Assembly (NCBI GenBank): GCA_026392325.1
Contig: JAPLCH010000096.1
Coordinates: 1-13,346 of the forward strand
Source of the DNA: Solirubrobacterales bacterium
GTDB lineage: Bacteria > Actinomycetota > Thermoleophilia > Solirubrobacterales > Solirubrobacteraceae
Reading direction: 5' to 3'
DNA: 13,346 bases
Both the position numbers and the translations under genes were made by a program. Under the pieces are notes generated by a model. The model was not told where the DNA came from and did no database searches. It was given only the letters and a program-made list of their open reading frames with translations. The stretch's first letter is position 1. Every line of letters starts with the position of its first letter. Shown here in pieces: positions 1 through 7,090 of this stretch.

Positions 1-278
1 GGTGAGCTTGTCGCCTGAGGTGGATCGGAGGCAGCTACGGCTGTTCCAGAGCCAGTCACATTCGCGACTGTCCGTGGCTTCACGGCCACAACCTTCTTGG
101 GCTTTGGCTTGACATGAACGGTCTTCCGAACGATCTGAACCTCGGTCATCACTATTGGCTTGTCAGCCCATGATTTGGCAGGTCCTGCCGTGTCCCAAGC
201 GCCAAGGGAGATACCTGCGAAAGCAGCTACCGATGTGAGAGTTGCTCCGGTTGCTATGAGTGCTTTTCTGGTGATCAT
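1..278 (-). CDS. Small membrane-anchored or secreted protein of unknown function, 3' end outside window
   Basis: The reading frame starts with ATG at 278-276 and stays open to the left edge, so only about 92 N-terminal residues are visible. The start is supported by an AGGAG ribosome binding site six bases upstream of the ATG. Residues 1-5 (MITRK) are followed by a hydrophobic stretch to about residue 27 that fits a signal peptide or signal anchor. After this comes a basic, proline- and valine-rich region with repeated KPKPKK and VKP units, then a Ser/Thr/Ala-rich, probably disordered part. I recognise no domain. It diverges from the response regulator at 443 with 164 bases between the starts, so both could share regulatory DNA. 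Its build resembles the small protein at 2623-2940. A cell-envelope role is inferred only from the signal-like N-terminus. Confidence 0.75.
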   Translation of the reverse strand, partial: MITRKALIATGATLTSVAAFAGISLGAWDTAGPAKSWADKPIVMTEVQIVRKTVHVKPKPKKVVAVKPRTVANVTGSGTAVAASDPPQATSS

Positions 279-428
279 TATTCGCTCCTGGTTAGTGGCC
301 TTGCTCGGTCCACATAGTTTGGTACATCGCCCCTAAAGGGCTTTACAACCTGTGAACAGTGTGCGGGAAAGAAGTAAGAACGCTCTGAGAATTGACTTTT
401 CCAACCCTTTACTCGGGGCTGGGGTGTG

Positions 429-434
429 TAGAGT
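429..434 (+). promoter_or_regulatory. Probable -10 box of a leaderless promoter for the response regulator
   Basis: TAGAGT lies eight bases before the ATG at 443, preceded by TGTG, which resembles an extended -10. This spacing would place the transcription start on or next to the start codon. No good Shine-Dalgarno sequence precedes the ATG. A TTGACT at 392-397 is 31 bases upstream of the box, too far to be its -35. Confidence 0.5.
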
Positions 435-442
435 GGTTTTAC

Positions 443-1189
443 ATGGGAGCCATTAAGGGATCCGAAGGACGAATTCTCTTCGTTGAGGACGAGCCGGACA
501 TCAGTGAGGCGATGACGCGCCAGCTTCAACGTGCCGGCTTTGATGTCACTACTGCCCGCACAGTCAAGGAGACGCGCGGAATTTTGGAGCACGACGCACT
601 TCCCGACCTGGTCTTGCTTGACCTTGGCCTGCCTGATGATTCGCAGGGCGGTTTGGTTCTTGCATCTGAGATCCGGGGGCGCGATGGCCGCGTTCCGATC
701 GTCATCTTCTCGGCTGACAGCACGGATGAAAGCCGTCAGATGGCCAACAAGCTTGGAGCTTGGGGTTTCATCGTTAAGGGGACTGTCAGTGGTGAAACTC
801 TGATCACTGAACTGAAGAGCAAGCTTGAAATCGCGCACATGATTCAGAGCAGGTCCACAGATGAGGCCCTTGAGCCCATTGACATCGGTGGGCTACATGT
901 TGATTTTGACCGTTATGAGGCCACGATTGACGGTGAGCGGATGATGCTCAGCCACAAGGAATTCGAGCTTCTCCGCAGGCTTCTGGTTGACGCTGGCAAG
1001 GTCGTCACGCGTGAGGCCCTGATGGCCGACGTATGGGACGAGAACTGGTTTGGGTCAACCAAGACTCTGGATGTGCACATCGGCTGGCTGCGACGCAAGC
1101 TGAACGATGACCCGACTGAGCCCAAGTATCTGTTCACAGTCCGCGGAGTCGGATTCCGCTTCGCATCCGCAGAGGAAGCAGCAGCCTGA
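443..1189 (+). CDS. OmpR-family two-component response regulator
   Basis: This 248-residue cytoplasmic protein has an N-terminal receiver domain (about 10-130) and a C-terminal winged-helix DNA-binding domain (about 148-242). The receiver has the acidic pair E15/D16 in VEDEPD, the likely phospho-acceptor D60 in PDLVLLDLGLP, the switch residue S90 in VIFSAD and the conserved K112 in FIVKG. The DNA-binding half shows the OmpR/PhoB pattern LSHKEFELLRRL, then DVHIGWLRRKL and TVRGVGFRF. It should be phosphorylated by the kinase encoded next and act as a transcription factor. I chose ATG 443 over an in-frame TTG at 392 because the receiver domain begins just after it and a -10-like box sits directly upstream. 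Its stop TGA overlaps the proposed kinase start in CTGA, which implies translational coupling. The target genes are unknown; the flanking small anchored proteins are candidates. Confidence 0.95.
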   Translation: MGAIKGSEGRILFVEDEPDISEAMTRQLQRAGFDVTTARTVKETRGILEHDALPDLVLLDLGLPDDSQGGLVLASEIRGRDGRVPIVIFSADSTDESRQMANKLGAWGFIVKGTVSGETLITELKSKLEIAHMIQSRSTDEALEPIDIGGLHVDFDRYEATIDGERMMLSHKEFELLRRLLVDAGKVVTREALMADVWDENWFGSTKTLDVHIGWLRRKLNDDPTEPKYLFTVRGVGFRFASAEEAAA

Positions 1190-2622
1190 GTCTTCGAGCC
1201 CGGCTTCTCTGGGCGCTCGCCTACATTCTCGTACTCTCGATCGTTGCGCTCGAGGTGCCACTTGGAATCAGCGTGGTCAACCGGATCAGGTCCGATGTCC
1301 GCAATCAGGCGCTTTCACAAGCCGAAGTCGTAGCGTCATCGGCGAACGATGCGGTTGTGCCGCCCCAGTTGGCCAAGCTTGATGGGCTTGTCAAGACCAA
1401 CGCGGAGAGTGTTAAAGGACGGGTGATGATCGTCAACACCCGGGGCCTTGTAATTGCTGACAGTGCCGGGCCTGGGCGCACTGGCGCCGACTACTCGACG
1501 AGGCCGGAGATTGCCCTCGCGATCCATGGGATTCCGAAACAGACGGAGCGTTACAGCAAGACGCTGAAGCGGAACATCCTCGCGACCGCAGTCCCGATCC
1601 TTCACTTTGGCAAGACGGTCGGAGCAGTGCGAATAAGCCAGGCCACCTCTGCTGTGGATGATTCGGTCAACAGGGCCGTGATGGTGCTGATTGCGATCGG
1701 CCTCTTGGTGCTTTCCCTCGGGCTGCTCGCAGGCTGGCTGATTGCGGACCAGCTTGCAAGGCCAATGCGCCGATTGGAGGAGACGGCTCAAAAGGTCTAT
1801 GCGGGTGACCTTGCTGCGAGAGCTGAGATTGAAGGCCCCCGAGAGCAAAGGACATTGGCAGCATCCTTTAACAACATGATTGACAGGCTCACGCAGATGC
1901 TTCAGGGCCAGCGCGATTTTGTTGCAGACGCATCGCATGAGTTGCGCACGCCGATTGCTTCCTTGCGGCTGCAGCTTGAGGAGATCGTTTACATCACGAA
2001 GTCAGATGAGGTTCAGGGACAGGCAGACAAGGCGACTGCTGCTGTCAACCGGATAAACAGCACGATCGATGAGCTCCTCTACCTCAGCCGATTGGCTGAG
2101 CGCACCTCTGCTGCAGAGCGAGTGGACCTTGACGAATATGTGGTCGGCCTCGTTGAGCGTTGGCAGGTCAACGCCGGGGCAGCTGGTCTCTCGATCGAGC
2201 TCCGGCCGCCGAGCGGCCGGAGCGATCACTTCTGCCTCTGTGCTCCGGATGACTTGGACCGGGTCCTTGACGCGCTGATCGAAAACTCGGTTGCCTATGC
2301 AGCCTCGGGTGGGGTGATCGAAGTGGGTGCTGTAGCCGGTGGCGTAGACATCCTTGACCGGGGACCAGGGCTTGAGAAGGGTGAGGAGGATCAAGTGTTC
2401 GGTCGCTTCAAGCGCGGTTCGGCTGGCCGTGGGCGCAGAGAGGGAACCGGACTGGGCTTGGCAATTGCCCGCGAGCTGATCGGAACCTGGAACGGGAAAG
2501 TCACACTCGAAAACAGGGCCGATGGGACACAGGGCGCCCTTGCGAGCGTAAGGGTCCCAGACGGGGTAGTGCCAGAAGAAGTTGCGTCGGATGAGCCGAC
2601 TTTGGAAGGTACTGTGGATTAG
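1186..2622 (+). CDS. Membrane sensor histidine kinase, probable CTG start
   Basis: A membrane-bound sensor kinase of about 478 residues. The order is TM1 (about 7-23), an extracytoplasmic sensor region (about 24-160), TM2 (about 164-187), HAMP linker (to about 240), HisKA with FVADASHELRTP (phospho-acceptor H251), and HATPase with N-box LIENSVAYA, G1 DRGPGL and G2 GTGLGLAIA. The only ATG, GTG or TTG near the front is GTG at 1255, which would cut off TM1. The frame continues upstream as LSLRARLLWALAYILVLSIV, which matches the usual (M/V)SLRARL start of related actinobacterial kinases, so I place the start at CTG 1186-1188. GGAAG at 1174-1178 lies seven bases before it, and the CTG overlaps the regulator stop as CTGA. 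It presumably phosphorylates the 443-1189 regulator. The signal it senses is unknown. The kinase call is firm; the CTG start is an inference. Confidence 0.93.
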   Translation: MSLRARLLWALAYILVLSIVALEVPLGISVVNRIRSDVRNQALSQAEVVASSANDAVVPPQLAKLDGLVKTNAESVKGRVMIVNTRGLVIADSAGPGRTGADYSTRPEIALAIHGIPKQTERYSKTLKRNILATAVPILHFGKTVGAVRISQATSAVDDSVNRAVMVLIAIGLLVLSLGLLAGWLIADQLARPMRRLEETAQKVYAGDLAARAEIEGPREQRTLAASFNNMIDRLTQMLQGQRDFVADASHELRTPIASLRLQLEEIVYITKSDEVQGQADKATAAVNRINSTIDELLYLSRLAERTSAAERVDLDEYVVGLVERWQVNAGAAGLSIELRPPSGRSDHFCLCAPDDLDRVLDALIENSVAYAASGGVIEVGAVAGGVDILDRGPGLEKGEEDQVFGRFKRGSAGRGRREGTGLGLAIARELIGTWNGKVTLENRADGTQGALASVRVPDGVVPEEVASDEPTLEGTVD

Positions 2623-2940
2623 ATGATCGCCCTTACAAAATCAAAGATTGCGCTGCTGGCCGTGGTTGGAGTCATGGTCGCGGCGCTCCTTGGCCTGACA
2701 GTGGAGAGCGTTGCTGGGGAGAAGGTTCTGATGTCAGACACCGCTGCGAACGCTGGCTACCAGTTGGCGCCCAACGGCAAACAGGCAGAGAAAGCAGACG
2801 CGACAAGCGCAGATGAGGCCCCCGGAGTTGCCGAGATTGGCCCGGATGGAAAGGTCAGGTTTGTGTCCGGCAAGAAGTCAGGTGGCGGCAGCGGGACATA
2901 TACCGCCAACAACTCGGGAAGCCGCAAGGGAGACGACTAG
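2623..2940 (+). CDS. Small membrane-anchored protein of unknown function, third gene of the two-component operon
   Basis: The ATG follows the kinase stop TAG (2620-2622) without a gap, so translation is probably coupled and the gene belongs to the regulator-kinase operon. The product has 105 residues. Residues 1-7 include two lysines, then a hydrophobic segment at about 9-27 (LLAVVGVMVAALLGLTV) fits a signal anchor. The remainder is polar and low in complexity, rich in Gly, Ala, Asp, Lys and Ser, and ends in a GGGSGTY-type linker and an acidic tail. One short patch, GVAEIGPDGKVRFVSG, could form a beta-hairpin. I recognise no family. A role as an accessory or ligand-presenting partner of the kinase is possible but rests only on position. 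It shares its design with the divergent gene at 1-278. Confidence 0.75.
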   Translation: MIALTKSKIALLAVVGVMVAALLGLTVESVAGEKVLMSDTAANAGYQLAPNGKQAEKADATSADEAPGVAEIGPDGKVRFVSGKKSGGGSGTYTANNSGSRKGDD

Positions 2941-2974
2941 CCCGGCGTGCCCGATGGTCATGGGCCCAGCGGTT

Positions 2975-2980
2975 TAGGAT
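2975..2980 (+). promoter_or_regulatory. Probable -10 box of a leaderless promoter for the acyl-CoA synthetase
   Basis: TAGGAT is followed by eight bases and then the ATG at 2989. No Shine-Dalgarno sequence lies in the usual place; the eight-base gap is the pyrimidine stretch ccttcctt. The box supports ATG 2989 over the in-frame GTG at 2947. Confidence 0.5.
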
Positions 2981-2988
2981 CCTTCCTT

Positions 2989-4851
2989 ATGGAGGAGAAC
3001 GTCTGGACGCCTGACCAGGTCACTGCGGAAACTACGAATGTTTCGCGCCTGATGTCGAAGGCTGGCTGTTCAGACATCAACCAACTTCGCGAGTGGTCTG
3101 TGGCGAACATCCCCGAGTTCTGGGATTTAGTGGTTGATGACCTCGACATCCGTTTCTCGAAGCCGTACTCGGTGACTTTGGACCAGTCCGACGGAATCGA
3201 GTGGGCCCGCTGGTTTGAGGATGGGCAGATCAATCTTGCAAGCGCCTGCGTTGACCGTTGGCGGGATGATCCTGAAAGGGCTGACACCACAGCCCTGATT
3301 GCCGAGGCGGAAGATGGCAGTGTCGTTGAGCTGACATTCGCCCAGCTCGCGGAGGAGGTTGACCGCCTGACAGCCGCGCTCAGGGCTGACGGCTTCAAGC
3401 CCGGTGACTCTGTCGCTGTATTCATGCCGATGGTCGCGGAAGCAGTCATTTCCGCCTACGCGATCGCCAAAGCAGGCGGGCTCTATCTTCCGATCTTCTC
3501 TGGATTTGCTTCAGGTGCGATCGCGTCCAGGCTTCAGGACGCGGATGTGACAACGGTCCTGACTGCATCGGGATCGTGGCGGAAGGGCAAACCGATTCAT
3601 CTGCTTCCAGCTCTGGATGAGGCCTTGGAGTCGTGTCCCTCAGTGCGCCGGGTTGTGGTGCTGCCACGAGAGGGCATTGAGACTCCCTCGCTCAACGAGG
3701 GGCAGGGGATGTCATGGGCCGACTTTCTTGAGCTTGGCGATGAGACAGACGGGCGGACGGCACACCCAACTGGCGCTGAGGACCCGTGGATGCTCGCTTA
3801 CACATCCGGAACTACTGGAAAGCCAAAGGGAGCCGTTCATGTTCATGGAGGGTTCACGGTCAAGATTGCAAGTGAGGCTGCCTATGCCCTTGATGTCCGT
3901 CCCGGGGACCGATTCCAATGGATAACCGACATGGGCTGGATTATGGGCCCATTGACAATGGTTGGATCGCATGCACTTGGCGCGGCGATGGTGATGCTTG
4001 AAGGGTCGCCGGACTTTCCGACACCTGCTCGGGTTTGGGAGACGGCAGAGCGACATTCCGTGGCGATCCTTGGAATCTCCCCGACACTGATCCGGGCACT
4101 CAAGGTCAAAGGGGATGAGTGGGTTCGCGGGAGCGACCTCTCCGCACTTCGCTGTCTTGGCTCCACCGGTGAACCTTGGAACCCAGAGCCCTACCGGTGG
4201 CTATCAGACACCGTAGGGAACGGCCGACTCCCGATCATCAACATTTCGGGAGGCACTGAGGTTGGGGCCTGCTTCCTGGCTCCGTACCCAGTGGAGCCGC
4301 TGAAGGCGTGTTCATTGGGTGGGTCCTGCCTTGGGATGGACGTCGATGTCTTCGACCCTGAGGGCAATCCACTTCGCGGGCATGTGGGTGAGCTTGTCTG
4401 CAAATCACCTTGGCCAGGGATGACTCGTGGCGTTTGGGGCGACAAGACCAGATATCTCGAGTCTTACTGGAGCACCTATCCGGGCATCTGGAGGCACGGA
4501 GACTGGGCGATGATTGACGAGGATGGCCAGTGGTTTCTCTATGGCCGCTCGGATGAGGCGATCAATGTGGCGGGGAAGCGTCTTGGTCCGGCAGAAGTCG
4601 AGTCGGTACTCGTGGCTGATCCCGCAGTTGCGGAGGCAGCGACAGTCGGAGTTCCACATGAGACAAAGGGCGAGGCTGTCTGGTGCTTCTGGGTTCCCGT
4701 TGATCCTGATGGAGACGATGTGTCGGAGCGGCTGAAGGATGCCGTGGCCGCTGAACTTGGGCGGCCCTTCGCACCGTCAAGAGTGGTTCGTGTCCCTGCT
4801 CTTCCCAAGACAAGGTCGGCAAAGATCCTGCGGCGGAGAAGACCCGGGTGA
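2989..4851 (+). CDS. AMP-forming acyl/acetyl-CoA synthetase-like enzyme with altered C-terminus
   Basis: A 620-residue member of the ANL (AMP-binding) superfamily, predicted to activate a short carboxylic acid with ATP and transfer it to CoA. Visible motifs are the ATP-binding loop YTSGTTGKPKG (about 271-281), the aromatic motif DMGWIMGP, ISGGTEVG (about 419-426), the ribose-binding aspartate near 505 in RHGDW, the hinge region GRSDEAINVAGKRLGP, and the catalytic lysine K612 in PKTRSAK. N-terminal length and layout resemble acetyl-CoA synthetase-like proteins, but the substrate cannot be told. The protein ends eight residues after K612 in LRRRRPG. A typical family tail, with GEDPGDMSS, continues in the next frame, so a short deletion or frameshift has changed the C-terminus. 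The catalytic residues remain, so activity is possible. The gene starts 48 bases after the two-component operon but appears to have its own promoter. Confidence 0.9.
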   Translation: MEENVWTPDQVTAETTNVSRLMSKAGCSDINQLREWSVANIPEFWDLVVDDLDIRFSKPYSVTLDQSDGIEWARWFEDGQINLASACVDRWRDDPERADTTALIAEAEDGSVVELTFAQLAEEVDRLTAALRADGFKPGDSVAVFMPMVAEAVISAYAIAKAGGLYLPIFSGFASGAIASRLQDADVTTVLTASGSWRKGKPIHLLPALDEALESCPSVRRVVVLPREGIETPSLNEGQGMSWADFLELGDETDGRTAHPTGAEDPWMLAYTSGTTGKPKGAVHVHGGFTVKIASEAAYALDVRPGDRFQWITDMGWIMGPLTMVGSHALGAAMVMLEGSPDFPTPARVWETAERHSVAILGISPTLIRALKVKGDEWVRGSDLSALRCLGSTGEPWNPEPYRWLSDTVGNGRLPIINISGGTEVGACFLAPYPVEPLKACSLGGSCLGMDVDVFDPEGNPLRGHVGELVCKSPWPGMTRGVWGDKTRYLESYWSTYPGIWRHGDWAMIDEDGQWFLYGRSDEAINVAGKRLGPAEVESVLVADPAVAEAATVGVPHETKGEAVWCFWVPVDPDGDDVSERLKDAVAAELGRPFAPSRVVRVPALPKTRSAKILRRRRPG

Positions 4852-4924
4852 CATGTCAAGTGCTGAGAATCCGGAGTCGCTCGATGCCATTCGTGCCGCT
4901 TTGGACTCGATACGCGCCTCCTAA
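4838..4924 (+). pseudogene. Out-of-frame remnant of the acyl-CoA synthetase C-terminus
   Basis: In the +1 frame relative to the synthetase, codons 4838-4924 read EDPGDMSSAENPESL and continue to IRAS before a TAA. In related enzymes a very similar sequence (GEDPGDLSSLENP) follows the RR of the catalytic-lysine motif after about seven more residues. Those residues are missing here and the frame is lost at about 4836. The simplest explanation is a small deletion of 3n+2 bases. The old stop (4922-4924) overlaps the stop of the opposite-strand gene at 4921. There is no separate start or ribosome binding site, so I do not treat it as an independent gene. Confidence 0.65.
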
Positions 4925-5739
4925 GTCAGGGCTGAGCGGACTGCGCTGACAACCTCGGCGGCCGTGGCGTATTCCCATGTGCGGCATGCGGTGAAGCATT
5001 CCTGATGCTTCCGGAGTACTCGTCGATCACGACCTGTCGTAGATGCGCCCACGACCATCAGGTCAACGATCGGGTCGGAGCTTTGAGTCAGGGATTGGAT
5101 TGCGTCGAGGGCCTGGGGGAGGCCGGAGGAAAGGATTGGGTCATCCGATTCTCTCTTACGAGTTGAAAGCAGTGGGCCGGATGCGCAGATCAGCAGGGCA
5201 AGGCTTGGAACCATGCTCAACGCGGAAAGCGTATTGCTCGGCTGGGTGAGGGAGGCGATCGCGGCAAGGATCGCCAGGAGGACGATGGATGCTCCGACGA
5301 CTGCCCAGCTCCCAGACCGCAGTTGTGCGCCGAAGCGGCTCTGCTCAAGCGGAGCATCAGGTCGAACGAGCATCAGGACTCTGGGTCCACCAGGAACTTC
5401 CCCCTGATGGAACAAGTCTTGGGTTGCCCGCTTTGGGGCAACCAAGGACATTGGTGTCGGAAGGCCGCTCACTTCCAGCAGCCACATGGCAAACAAGGCA
5501 ACGAGGCAGATGCCTGCCGCTGTTGGCTCGTTGCTCGCCAGGAGGGCAGCTCCTATCCCCAGCATTGCGAAGAGGATCATTACATTCGACCTTGCTGGGC
5601 GAATCCACAAGGGGGCACGAACAACAGCGAGCCCAGCCCTGATGATCCTTTCCGAAATCAGATCAGTCGCTTGTACCTCTGCGAGAGAGCATGGGGCGGC
5701 TGATGATCCCCGGAGTTGGTTGGCTTTATCTCGTCCCAC
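4921..5739 (-). CDS. Four-helix membrane protein resembling an M28 peptidase without metal ligands
   Basis: The product is about 272 residues from GTG 5739; an in-frame ATG at 5826 is less likely because it would run into the amidase coding start. Two helix hairpins are visible at about 52-68/73-90 and 144-164/172-189. Between them lies VPGGPRVLMLVRPDA, and after them DDPILSSGLPQALDAI and VDLMVVGASTTGRDRRVLRKH. This order and spacing match membrane-bound M28-type aminopeptidases, where the corresponding motifs are RVVLVAHxD, DNASGVAALL and LFTGAEE(x)GLxGS(R)xFL. The histidine is replaced by Arg-Pro, the bridging aspartate motif by ILSSG and the Glu-Glu pair by Ala-Ser. The C-terminal ligands also appear to be absent. 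I infer an inactive relative, or an unrelated protein if the similarity is fortuitous. It converges on the synthetase and diverges from the amidase. Confidence 0.7.
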   Translation of the reverse strand: MGRDKANQLRGSSAAPCSLAEVQATDLISERIIRAGLAVVRAPLWIRPARSNVMILFAMLGIGAALLASNEPTAAGICLVALFAMWLLEVSGLPTPMSLVAPKRATQDLFHQGEVPGGPRVLMLVRPDAPLEQSRFGAQLRSGSWAVVGASIVLLAILAAIASLTQPSNTLSALSMVPSLALLICASGPLLSTRKRESDDPILSSGLPQALDAIQSLTQSSDPIVDLMVVGASTTGRDRRVLRKHQECFTACRTWEYATAAEVVSAVRSALT

Positions 5740-5771
5740 CAGTTGATCTTCCCAACTCCCGCGAACGGCAG

Positions 5772-5777
5772 TAGGCT
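5772..5777 (+). promoter_or_regulatory. Probable -10 box of a leaderless promoter for the amidase pseudogene
   Basis: TAGGCT is followed by seven bases and then the ATG at 5785. There is no Shine-Dalgarno sequence in the gap (ccggccc). The box supports this start, which gives the family-typical N-terminus. Confidence 0.5.
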
Positions 5778-5784
5778 CCGGCCC

Positions 5785-7090
5785 ATGGAACCCATTGATA
5801 TCGCTTACGCAGGTGCAGCTGAACAAGCCCGGTTGATCAGGTCAGGAGAGGTGTCTTCGTCTGAGGTTGTCGAGGCTTCGCTGGCTCGGATTGATGCGCA
5901 CGACGGACTCTTGAATGCGTTCAGGGTGGTGCTTTCAGAGCAGGCCAGAGCGGAAGCAAAGGCTGCGGATTCCGCTCGCGGAGAGGGTAATGGGCCACTT
6001 CATGGAGGAGAAGCAGAATGATGCGGAAGTAGTCCGACGGTTGCGGGCAGCCGGAGCGATAGTGATCGGCAAGACAAATGTTCCAGAGCTCACCCAGTGG
6101 CCGTTCACCGAGACGGAGGCTTTCGGTGTCACTCGCAATCCTTGGAGCCCGGGCCACACTCCCGGCGGGTCAAGCGGAGGCACGGCGGCGGCCGTTGCCG
6201 CTGGATTTGCAGGTGTTGGGCTGGGCAGTGACGGCGGCGGATCGATTCGCATCCCAGCAGCCTGCTGTGGGCTATTCGGCATCAAGCCGCAACGCGGGCG
6301 CGTTCCGCTGGCCCCGAAGGCCGATGGATGGCATGGACTTTCTGTCTTCGGTCCGATCGCTCGGTCCGTGGAGGATGCGGCCCTCTTCCTTGATGTCGTC
6401 GGCGAGCATCACACGGGTGAGTTGCCATTCGTCCAAGCTGTGGGAGCCGACCCTGGGAAACTCAGGGTGGCATTTTCAACAAAGCCTGCCCTTCCCGGCC
6501 CGGTCGGACGGGAGCAGAAGGACGCGGTTGCGAGAATTGTTGGGGTACTTGAGAAGCTCGGACATTCAGCTGAGCAGAGTGATCCCAGCTGGGGTGCGGT
6601 GATTCCAGCCTTTGTCCCGCGCTACCTGCGTGGAATCGCCGACGATGCACATCAGGTGGAGAACTTTGACGCCTTGGAATCCAGGACGAAGGGCATGGTC
6701 AGGTTTGCTGGCTTAATCAGCGATAGGAGACTCCAGAAGGCAATGGACTCTGAGGAGAAGGTTGCAGCGCGACTCAATGGAGTGTTTGATGACCATGATC
6801 TCCTCGTTACTCCTGCGCTAGCCGCTCAACCGCTGCCGATCGGGCGATACGCCAACCGAGGCACGATCTGGACCTTCAATGGGGTTGCACGGTTTACGCC
6901 GTTCACGGCCCCGTACAACGTGTCCGGTCAGCCTGCGGTGAGTGTCCCGGCAGGGTTTGACTCGGATGGAATTCCACTTGCGGTTCAGATAGTCGGCCCA
7001 GCCGGTTCTGAGGCTCTGCTTATTTCTGTTTCGGCTCAGATAGAGGCTGCCAGCCCATGGGCGGATCGTCGCCCCGTGCTTTCAGTTTGA
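5785..7090 (+). pseudogene. Amidase-signature family pseudogene with out-of-frame internal deletion
   Basis: Two frames together encode an amidase-signature (GatA-like) hydrolase. The first frame, from ATG 5785, gives the usual N-terminal helices and reaches GPLHG, then ends at TGA 6019-6021. The second frame, open from 5915 to the TGA at 7088-7090, resumes at DAEVVRRLRAAGAIVIGKTN and continues with TPGGSSGG, GLGSDGGGSIRIPA and GIKPQRGRVP. In the family, GPLHG is followed by about 25-30 residues starting with VPxxxKD, which carry the catalytic lysine. That segment is absent, so the lesion is a deletion of roughly 80 bases that also shifts the frame. The cis-serine and nucleophile serine motifs remain, but the Ser-cisSer-Lys triad is broken. 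Reinitiation at ATG 5990 or 6002 could still produce the large C-terminal part, which would be expected to be inactive. Confidence 0.85.

Noticed and set aside
338..360. Operator sites in the divergent region (CTGT-GA-ACAG at 350-359 and CCCTAAAGGG)
   Set aside because: They are short and single; OmpR-type sites are usually direct repeats and none was found, so chance is likely.
392..442. TTG 392 as the response-regulator start, extending the N-terminus by 17 residues
   Set aside because: The extension (TFPTLYSGLGCVEWFY) has no place before a receiver domain, has no ribosome binding site, and covers the TAGAGT box.
1255..1257. GTG 1255 as the histidine-kinase start
   Set aside because: It cuts off a clear transmembrane helix that continues in frame upstream and matches the family N-terminus.
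4739..4924. A separate small gene on the plus strand at the synthetase end
   Set aside because: Only its last 29 codons look like protein, and these match the synthetase tail; the rest is a frame shadow.
5915..7090. An intact amidase starting at ATG 5915
   Set aside because: The first codons of that frame overlap and mistranslate the true N-terminal region, and the catalytic lysine segment is missing, so it is part of a broken gene.
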